In this document: one piece after another, positions 7,140-12,038 of the stretch
How positions within the stretch are numbered: the first letter of the stretch is position 1
Layout: every line of letters begins with the position of its first letter
NCBI GenBank assembly: GCA_038231495.1
Contig: JBBRLG010000192.1
Location: 1-12,038 of the forward strand
DNA: 12,038 nucleotides
Reading direction: 5' to 3'
DNA from: JBBRLG01 sp038231495
GTDB taxonomy: Bacteria > Planctomycetota > Planctomycetia > Gemmatales > Gemmataceae
Notes under the pieces: generated by a model
What the model saw: only the letters and a program-made list of their open reading frames with translations
What the model was told of the DNA's origin: nothing
The model's database searches: none
Translations under genes and position numbers: made by a program

Positions 7140-8120
7140 ATGGATTGGCGGAAAAAAAGGGTTCTGGTCACCGGCGCGGCCGGCTTCATCGGCAGCCACC
7201 TGTCTGAACGGTTGGCCGACCTTGGCGCAGACGTTCGTGCCCTCGTACGCTACACCTCTACGGGGTCGCGGGGTTGGCTCGCCGGCTCGCCGTGGGAAAA
7301 GGCTGTCCGATTCATACACGGTGATGTCCGCGATTCCGGTTTGGTCCGACGGGCGGTTAAGGACGCGGAGGTGGTGTTCCATTTGGCGGCGTTGATCGCC
7401 ATCCCTTACTCCTACCAGGCTCCGGCCTCCTATGTACAGACCAACGTCGAGGGGACACTGAACGTCCTTGAGGCGGCGCGGGACTTGGGGGTCGAATACT
7501 TTATCCACACTTCGACCAGTGAGGTTTACGGGACGGCACGGTACGTGCCGATCGACGAGGCCCACCCGCTACAGGGTCAGTCGCCCTATGCCGCGTCCAA
7601 GATCGGAGCGGATAAGCTGGCCGAGTCTTTCCACCTGTCGTTCGGGCTGCCGGTGGTAACCGTTCGCCCGTTCAATACGTTCGGACCGCGGCAGTCGGCG
7701 CGGGCTGTCATTCCCACCATCATCGCCCAATGCTTGGCGAGTGACGTGGTAAACTTGGGGAGCCTCCGTCCGACGCGGGATATGAACTTCGTGACCGACA
7801 CGGTCGAGGGTTTTCTGGCCGCCACGCGGCCCGAGGCCGTGGGGCGTAGCGTCAATCTCGGCTCGGGGCGCGAGATTAGCGTGGGTGAACTGGCTCGGCT
7901 CATCGCCCGCCTGGTGGGCCGCGACATCAAGGTTCACAGCACCGAGGAAAGGGCCCGGCCGGAGCGGAGCGAGGTCGAGCGCCTCCTGTCAGATAACCGT
8001 CTGGCTTTTGAACTCCTTGGGTGGGCACCGCGCCACTCGCTTGAGGAGGGGCTGGTCGCCACGATCGACTGGATGCGTGCGCACTTGGATACATATACGC
8101 CTGATGTCTATGCGACCTGA
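7140..8120 (+). CDS. legB: NDP-N-acetylglucosamine 4,6-dehydratase (LegB-like)
   Basis: First committed enzyme on the activated sugar, giving the 4-keto-6-deoxy form. It is a 326-aa extended SDR. GAAGFIG (12-18) is the NAD loop. Catalytic residues are visible in TSTSEVYG (124-131) and in YAASK (Tyr150, Lys154). RPFNTFGPRQSARAVIPT (176-193) shapes the sugar-nucleotide site. The TST-S-E pattern is that of retaining 4,6-dehydratases. PseB-type inverting dehydratases of the pseudaminic route have a different catalytic block, so this supports legionaminic over pseudaminic acid. The 3' end overlaps the aminotransferase start by about 17 bases. The substrate may be the GDP sugar if PtmE works as in Campylobacter; Legionella and Vibrio relatives use UDP, so this is open. 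Confidence 0.93.
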   Translation: MDWRKKRVLVTGAAGFIGSHLSERLADLGADVRALVRYTSTGSRGWLAGSPWEKAVRFIHGDVRDSGLVRRAVKDAEVVFHLAALIAIPYSYQAPASYVQTNVEGTLNVLEAARDLGVEYFIHTSTSEVYGTARYVPIDEAHPLQGQSPYAASKIGADKLAESFHLSFGLPVVTVRPFNTFGPRQSARAVIPTIIAQCLASDVVNLGSLRPTRDMNFVTDTVEGFLAATRPEAVGRSVNLGSGREISVGELARLIARLVGRDIKVHSTEERARPERSEVERLLSDNRLAFELLGWAPRHSLEEGLVATIDWMRAHLDTYTPDVYAT

Positions 8121-9300
8121 AAATGGCCCGGAGGATCGGCCCCTGAACGTGCCCCTCTGCGCTCCGGAAATTCGGGGACGCGAGTGGGAGTACGTTAAGG
8201 AGTGCCTCGACGGCGGCTGGGTTTCGTCCGTCGGGGCCTTCGTGGACCGCTTCGAGCGCGAGTTCGCCGCTCACCTGGGGGTGGCGCATGCCGTCGCCAC
8301 GGCCAGCGGTACCGCAGCCCTCCACGTCGCGCTGCTGGTGGCGGGCGTCCGGCCGGAGGATGAGGTTCTCGTCCCCGCGCTGACGTTCATCGCCCCGGCC
8401 AACGCAGTCCGCTACGTGGGTGCCTGGCCGGTCTTCATGGACGTCGAGCCGCGTTATTGGCAGATGGACCCGGAGAAAGTCGCGGATTTCGTCGAGCGCC
8501 AGTGTAGGTGGTCAGACGGGAGGCTGACCAACCGGGAGACCGGCCGCGTTGTGCGGGCGCTGCTCCCGGTCCACGTCCTCGGCCACCCCGTGGACATCGA
8601 CCCGCTGCTCGCCCTGGCGCAAAAGTACGGTCTGGCGCTGATCGAGGACGCCACGGAGAGTCTGGGCGCGCGCTACAAAGGGCGGTCGGTAGGGCACCTC
8701 GGGAACGTCGCCTGCTTCAGCTTCAACGGCAATAAGCTGCTGACGACAGGCTCCGGCGGGATGCTAGTTACCGACGACGAGACCTGGGCGGGCCGGGCGA
8801 AGTACCTTACCACGCAGGCAAAGGACGATCCTACCGAATACGTCCACAATGCCATCGGTTTTAATTACCGTTTAACGAATGTGCAGGCGGCACTGGGTTG
8901 CGCCCAGCTCGAGCAAGTCGCGGCGTTCCTGGCGGCCAAGCGCCGCATCGCCGAGGCCTACTCGGTGGCGCTGGGCGAAGTATCCGGCCTTGAGCCCATG
9001 CCCGAAGCCCTGTGGGCGCGGAGTGCGTTCTGGCTGTATACGGTATTGGTGGATGAAGGGCTGTATGGGCTGGACAGCCGGGTTCTCCTACGGCGTCTGG
9101 CGGAAAAGGGCGTGCAGGCGCGGCCGCTGTGGCAGCCACTGCACCGCTCGCGTGCGCACGCCGGGTGCCCGTCGTACCGGGTCGAAGTGGCCGACCGGAT
9201 TCACCGCCAGGCGTTGAGCCTTCCGAGTTCCGTCGGCCTGACACCCGTTCAGCAGCAAGCCGTTATCGACGTCTGCCGGCGTCCGGGCCGGTCGAGATAA
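8104..9300 (+). CDS. legC: PLP-dependent sugar aminotransferase (LegC-like, DegT/DnrJ/EryC1 family)
   Basis: Transfers an amino group, normally from glutamate, to C4 of the 4-keto-6-deoxy NDP-sugar made by LegB. It has 398 aa. The N-terminal signature VPLCAPEIRGREWEYVKECL and WVSSVGAFVDRFE (39-51) is characteristic of LegC. Cofactor residues are SGTAAL (68-73), EDATESLGA (181-189, with Asp182 facing the pyridine nitrogen) and Lys211 in SFNGNKLLTTGSGG (206-219), the Schiff-base lysine. ATGs at 8104 and 8110 and a GTG at 8149 are in frame, and none has a clear ribosome site. 8104 is chosen, and translation is probably coupled to the overlapping legB. A longer opening back into legB is rejected. 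Family assignment is very secure; the substrate follows from the neighbours. Confidence 0.93.
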   Translation: MSMRPENGPEDRPLNVPLCAPEIRGREWEYVKECLDGGWVSSVGAFVDRFEREFAAHLGVAHAVATASGTAALHVALLVAGVRPEDEVLVPALTFIAPANAVRYVGAWPVFMDVEPRYWQMDPEKVADFVERQCRWSDGRLTNRETGRVVRALLPVHVLGHPVDIDPLLALAQKYGLALIEDATESLGARYKGRSVGHLGNVACFSFNGNKLLTTGSGGMLVTDDETWAGRAKYLTTQAKDDPTEYVHNAIGFNYRLTNVQAALGCAQLEQVAAFLAAKRRIAEAYSVALGEVSGLEPMPEALWARSAFWLYTVLVDEGLYGLDSRVLLRRLAEKGVQARPLWQPLHRSRAHAGCPSYRVEVADRIHRQALSLPSSVGLTPVQQQAVIDVCRRPGRSR

Positions 9301-9324
9301 GCGGTGCCGGGCTGTCTCTATCAG

Positions 9325-9329
9325 AAAGG
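9325..9329 (+). promoter_or_regulatory. ribosome binding site of the synthase gene
   Basis: AAAGG lies 7 bases before GTG at 9337. An in-frame TGA at 9331-9333 excludes any earlier start. An out-of-frame ATG at 9333 lies only 3 bases from this site and opens just 16 codons. Confidence 0.6.
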
Positions 9330-9336
9330 TTGATGC

Positions 9337-10386
9337 GTGTCCGAGGTCATTTCCCTGTCCAAGCACCGCATCGGACCGGGTGAGCGCTGCTTCGTAATAG
9401 CCGAGGCGGGCGTCAACCACAACGGAGACCTGGGCACAGCCCGTGCGCTCGTGGACGCGGCGGTTGCGGCAGGCGCCGATGCCGTCAAGTTTCAGACGTT
9501 CAGTGCGGACCGCCTGGTTACCACCGACGCCCCGAAGGCGCGCTACCAGGAAGAGGCGACGGTCGCCGGGGAGTCCCAGCACGCGATGCTCCGTCGTTTG
9601 GAACTGTCCGAAGAGGCCCACCGGGAATTGGCAGCGTACTGCGGCGAGCGGATCATTTTCCTGTCAACGCCGTTCGATGAGGGGAACGCGGATTTTCTAG
9701 GGGCACTCGGGGTGCCCCTGTTCAAAGTGCCTTCCGGTGAAATCACGAACCTGCCTTTCCTCGCCCACCTGGCCCGGTTCCGCCGGCCCTTGATCGTGTC
9801 CACCGGCATGACCTCCCTGGGCGAGGTGGAGGCGGCGGTGCATGCAATCGGCGCGGCGGGCAGCCCGCCGGTTGTCCTGCTTCACTGCGTGAGTAATTAC
9901 CCTGCCCACCCCTCCGACTGCAACCTCCGGGCCATGCAGACGATGAGGGCGGCCTTCGGTCTGCCTGTGGGATATTCGGACCACACGCTGGGTCTCGAAG
10001 TGGCGCTGGCGGCCGTGGCCTTGGGGGCTTGCGTGATCGAGAAGCATTTTACAATGGACCGCTCACTGCCGGGGCCAGACCATCAGGCCTCGCTCACGCC
10101 CGACGAATTGACGGCGCTGATCCGGGGAATTCGGAACGTTGAGGTGGCGCTGGGGCACGGGCGCAAGGAACCTGCGGCCTCGGAGGCCGCGACGGCGAAG
10201 GTGGCGCGCAAGAGCGTGGTTGCGGCCCGGGATCTGGCCGCGGGAACGGTCCTCACGGAAGAGCATCTGGCGCTCCGCCGGCCCGGCACGGGGCTGCCAC
10301 CAACCTTGCGGCCTTTCCTGCTGGGGCGCCGCGTGCGGTCGGCGATGAAAGCGGGCACGGCGCTGTCGTTTGATCTTCTGGGATAA
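9337..10386 (+). CDS. legI: nonulosonic acid synthase (LegI/NeuB family)
   Basis: Condenses phosphoenolpyruvate with the 2,4-diacetamido-6-deoxymannose released by LegG, forming the nine-carbon acid. The 349-aa length is typical. The TIM-barrel part carries EAGVNHNGD (23-31), KFQTF (51-55), STPFD (110-114), FKVPSGE (129-135), STGMTS (155-160), HCVSNYP (183-189), GYSDHT (212-217), EKHFT (235-239) and PDH (247-249), which cover the PEP, metal and sugar contacts. The C-terminal antifreeze-like SAF domain (about 288-349) begins at ARKSVVAARD and has LRRPGTG (313-319) with the arginine that reaches into the partner subunit's site. The GTG start is forced by an in-frame stop two codons upstream. 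The gap to LegC is 36 bases. LegI rather than NeuB or PseI is inferred from the complete Leg set. Confidence 0.94.
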   Translation: MSEVISLSKHRIGPGERCFVIAEAGVNHNGDLGTARALVDAAVAAGADAVKFQTFSADRLVTTDAPKARYQEEATVAGESQHAMLRRLELSEEAHRELAAYCGERIIFLSTPFDEGNADFLGALGVPLFKVPSGEITNLPFLAHLARFRRPLIVSTGMTSLGEVEAAVHAIGAAGSPPVVLLHCVSNYPAHPSDCNLRAMQTMRAAFGLPVGYSDHTLGLEVALAAVALGACVIEKHFTMDRSLPGPDHQASLTPDELTALIRGIRNVEVALGHGRKEPAASEAATAKVARKSVVAARDLAAGTVLTEEHLALRRPGTGLPPTLRPFLLGRRVRSAMKAGTALSFDLLG

Positions 10387-10421
10387 GGTGCCGGGCGGTT
10401 TTGGCGCCCGCGCGAAGGATA

Positions 10422-10439
10422 GGACCTCCGCGGAGGTCC
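10422..10439. repeat. perfect 18-bp palindrome in the legI-wbuZ gap
   Basis: GGACCTCCGCGGAGGTCC is its own reverse complement and can fold as a 7-bp stem with a CGCG loop. It is flanked by two copies of GCGCCCGCG (10404-10412 and 10440-10448), spaced 36 bases start to start. GGAGG inside its right arm (10432-10436) would be hidden in the folded RNA, but lies 22 bases from the ATG at 10459. No T-run follows, so it is not a standard terminator. An operator, an RNA processing or stability hairpin, or a translation control element are all possible. Confidence 0.5.
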
Positions 10440-10458
10440 GCGCCCGCGATTGGGGAAA

Positions 10459-11235
10459 ATGACACAAGAGATTAGCGGTCGGACGGCGACGCGCGTGATC
10501 GCTCGGCTCGACATTAAGGGGCCCAACCTCGTCAAGGGCATCCACCTTGAGGGACTCCGGGTCATGGGCGACCCGGCGGAACACGCCGTACACTACTACC
10601 ACCAAGGGGCCGACGAATTACTGTACGTGGACATCGTCGCCAGCCTGTACGGGCGGAATAACCTCGCAAACGTGGTGGCGAAGACGGCGGCGCAGATCTA
10701 CATTCCCCTGACGGTGGGCGGCGGCATCCGCTCTCCCGAAGACATTCACACCCTGCTGCGCGCGGGCGCGGACAAGGTGGCGATCAACACGGCAGCGGTG
10801 CTGCGGCCGGAGTTGATCGCCGAGTCGGCCCGGATTTTCGGCTCGCAGTGCATCGTCATCTCCGTGCAGGCGAAGCGGCAACCCAACGGGACTTGGGAAG
10901 TGTACACGGACAACGGCCGGGAGCGCACGGGCCTGAATGCCATCGACTGGATCCACCGGGCGATTGCTCTGGGGGCGGGGGAAGTTCTGCTGACCTCCGT
11001 GGATGCGGAAGGGACGCGCAAGGGGTATGACCTGGAGTTGATCCGGGCCGTCGGGCCGAACGTAGGGGTGCCGGTTGTGGCCTGCGGCGGGGCGGGGTCG
11101 ATCGACCACGTCGCCGCCGTCGTGGCCGCAGGCGCTGACGCGGTCGCGGTGGCAAGTCTTCTCCACTACAAAACGGAGACCATTCAATCGTTGAAGAACG
11201 GCCTTTCCCAGCGCGGCGTCAAGGTGCGATTGTGA
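10459..11235 (+). CDS. wbuZ: HisF-like cyclase-type partner of the sugar amidotransferase (WbuZ family)
   Basis: A 258-aa TIM barrel related to imidazole glycerol phosphate synthase HisF. With the next gene it should form a glutaminase/ammonia-channel complex feeding the PP-loop amidotransferase encoded at 2942-4270. Compared with Thermotoga HisF from memory, Asp18 matches catalytic Asp11. The second catalytic aspartate (Asp130) is Gln137 in SVQAKR. The ammonia-gate residues Arg5, Glu46, Lys99 and Glu167 correspond to Arg12, Glu53, Lys106 and Glu175 and are kept. Phosphate-loop glycines TVGGGI (85-90) and CGGAGS (209-214) also remain. This fits a channel-keeping, non-histidine paralogue. ATG 10459 is preferred; TTG at 10450 would add three residues. 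A 72-base gap with a palindrome precedes it, and its stop overlaps the HisH-like start (GTGA). True histidine-pathway HisF is the less likely alternative. Confidence 0.88.
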   Translation: MTQEISGRTATRVIARLDIKGPNLVKGIHLEGLRVMGDPAEHAVHYYHQGADELLYVDIVASLYGRNNLANVVAKTAAQIYIPLTVGGGIRSPEDIHTLLRAGADKVAINTAAVLRPELIAESARIFGSQCIVISVQAKRQPNGTWEVYTDNGRERTGLNAIDWIHRAIALGAGEVLLTSVDAEGTRKGYDLELIRAVGPNVGVPVVACGGAGSIDHVAAVVAAGADAVAVASLLHYKTETIQSLKNGLSQRGVKVRL

Positions 11236-11861
11236 GCAAATCGGTTACGGTAATCGACTACGGAGTGGGAAACCTACACAGCGTCTTCAAGGCGCTGGGC
11301 GAGGTGGGGGCCGCGGCGCACCTCACGGGCGAGCCGAGGGAGGTTGAACGGGCTGAGCGGCTTGTGCTGCCAGGCGTGGGAGCCTTTGCCGACGGCATGG
11401 CAGGGTTGGGCCGGCGAAACTTGGTCCCGGCCCTCCGCGAGTACTTCGCGCGCGGCCGTCCCTTCCTGGGGATTTGCCTGGGAATGCAGATGTTGTTGAC
11501 CGAAAGCGAAGAGTTTGGCTCCCATCAGGGGTTGGACGTCATTCCGGGAAAGGTGGCCTTGATCCCACGGACGTCCAACTTGAAAGTGCCCCACATGGGC
11601 TGGAACAGCCTGCGCCCGCCCCCGAACCGGACCTGGTCGGGAACGGTACTCGAGACGACGCCCCCCGGGACGCTTGTCTACTTCGTGCATTCCTATACGG
11701 TCGTGCCCGACCGCGAAGAAGATCGCCTTGCCGACGCCCTCTATGGAGACTGCCGCGTCGCCGCCGCCATCCAGAGAGGGAACGTGCTCGGATTCCAGTT
11801 TCACCCGGAGAAGAGCGGCCCCACCGGGTTGGCAATGCTGGCCTCGTTCCTCCGACTGTAA
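11232..11861 (+). CDS. wbuY: HisH-like glutamine amidotransferase (class I glutaminase, WbuY role)
   Basis: Hydrolyses glutamine to supply ammonia through the HisF-like barrel. The 209 aa include the full class I triad: Cys82 in GICLGMQML (80-88), and His191 and Glu193 in FQFHPEKSG (188-196). LPGVGAF (46-52) is the oxyanion-strand region, and PHMGWN (120-125) and YFVHSY (150-155) are typical HisH blocks. It starts with GTG overlapping the preceding stop (GTGA), with AAGG seven bases upstream, so the two subunits should be made in step. HisH/HisF-like pairs accompany PseA/WbpG-type enzymes in Campylobacter and Pseudomonas O-antigen loci. The absence of any other his gene here and the altered HisF-like partner argue for sugar amidination rather than histidine synthesis. 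Confidence 0.9.
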   Translation: MSKSVTVIDYGVGNLHSVFKALGEVGAAAHLTGEPREVERAERLVLPGVGAFADGMAGLGRRNLVPALREYFARGRPFLGICLGMQMLLTESEEFGSHQGLDVIPGKVALIPRTSNLKVPHMGWNSLRPPPNRTWSGTVLETTPPGTLVYFVHSYTVVPDREEDRLADALYGDCRVAAAIQRGNVLGFQFHPEKSGPTGLAMLASFLRL

Positions 11862-11886
11862 CTTCAAGCACCCAGCCCGGAATGCC

Positions 11887-12038
11887 ATGCGGATCGCTTT
11901 TATAGAAACAACGCTGACGTCGCCCCCCCTCGGTGGGTCCCACACGTTTCTGGTCCTGCTCGTGCGCGAGCTGGTGCGCTCGGGCCATGGCGTCTCCGTG
12001 GTGACACAGCCGGGTCCGGACTGGTCGCTCTGCTCGTC
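11887..12038 (+). CDS. probable GT-B fold glycosyltransferase, N-terminal fragment (cut by window end)
   Basis: Fifty codons are present from an ATG 25 bases after the HisH-like stop; the gene continues past the window edge. The translation begins MRIAFIETTL, followed by PPLGGSHTFLVLLVRELV and SGHGVSVVTQPG. A first beta strand, a glycine-rich GG-S-H/T loop, a helix and a second strand ending in VSVVT are the usual start of GT4-like glycosyltransferases. Donor and acceptor cannot be told from this fragment. A transferase for the nonulosonate or for a neighbouring glycan residue is plausible from position alone. No strong ribosome site is seen; an ATG at 11882 is in another frame. Confidence 0.7.
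   Translation, partial: MRIAFIETTLTSPPLGGSHTFLVLLVRELVRSGHGVSVVTQPGPDWSLCS

Noticed and set aside
7885..8103. N-terminal extension of the aminotransferase into legB
   Set aside because: The upstream 73 codons are a shadow frame of the dehydratase; the LegC signature starts shortly after 8104.
10459..11861. True histidine biosynthesis hisF-hisH pair
   Set aside because: Gene order is reversed from the usual his operon, no other his gene is nearby, the second catalytic Asp is replaced, and a PP-loop sugar amidotransferase is in the same cluster.
286..11861. Pseudaminic acid or sialic acid pathway
   Set aside because: The dehydratase is LegB-like rather than PseB-like and there is no PseG/PseH-type gene. 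A sialic acid route would not need the dehydratase and aminotransferase.
11274..11945. Reverse-strand open frame of 223 codons
   Set aside because: It is antisense to the HisH-like gene, whose catalytic triad and start are convincing.

Overview
This 12 kb window is one co-directional (+ strand) sugar biosynthesis locus from a GC-rich bacterium. By eye the GC content is near or above 60%, with many GTG starts, ATGA/GTGA overlaps and G/C-ending codons. Nothing in the sequence fixes the taxon. Flagellin, S-layer or lipopolysaccharide glycosylation loci of Gram-negative and environmental bacteria are the usual setting for these families, so the host assignment stays open.

The twelve complete genes together look like a full route to a CMP-activated legionaminic-acid-type nonulosonate (a bacterial sialic acid analogue), with an added amidination (acetamidino) module. 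In order they are: a Gfo/Idh/MocA oxidoreductase (PtmF-like, 286-1290); a CMP-nonulosonate cytidylyltransferase (LegF/PtmB, 1287-2018); an SDR oxidoreductase (PtmA-like, 2015-2818); a PP-loop N-acetyl sugar amidotransferase (PtmG/PseA/WbuX family, 2942-4270); a hydrolysing NDP-sugar 2-epimerase (LegG/NeuC, 4270-5427); a left-handed beta-helix N-acetyltransferase (LegH/NeuD/PglD family, 5424-6074); a CBS-domain plus sugar-1-phosphate nucleotidyltransferase (PtmE, 6077-7117); an NDP-sugar 4,6-dehydratase (LegB, 7140-8120); a PLP aminotransferase (LegC, 8104-9300); a nonulosonate synthase (LegI/NeuB, 9337-10386); a HisF-like protein (WbuZ, 10459-11235); and a HisH-like glutaminase (WbuY, 11232-11861). 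The window ends 152 bases into a probable GT-B glycosyltransferase (from 11887).

Inferred pathway: PtmE makes the nucleotide-activated hexosamine. PtmE-type enzymes in Campylobacter make GDP- rather than UDP-linked precursors. LegB, LegC and LegH then build a 2,4-diacetamido-2,4,6-trideoxy sugar nucleotide. LegG releases and epimerises it, LegI condenses it with phosphoenolpyruvate, and LegF activates the product with CMP. The PP-loop protein plus the HisH/HisF-like pair would convert an N-acetyl group to acetimidoyl using glutamine-derived ammonia. PtmF and PtmA accompany such clusters, and I do not assign their reactions firmly.

Most genes overlap by 1-17 bases or nearly touch, so this is probably one or a few transcripts. 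The exceptions are gaps of 123 bases (2819-2941), 36 bases (9301-9336), 72 bases (10387-10458, holding a perfect 18-bp palindrome) and 25 bases (11862-11886). A perfect inverted repeat (211-231) sits upstream of the first gene. No RNA genes, CRISPR arrays, insertion sequences or convincing terminators were seen. Most notable are the HisF-like protein, which keeps the ammonia-gate residues of HisF but has Gln where HisF has its second catalytic Asp; the physical splitting of the amidination module to two sites; and the two symmetric intergenic elements.
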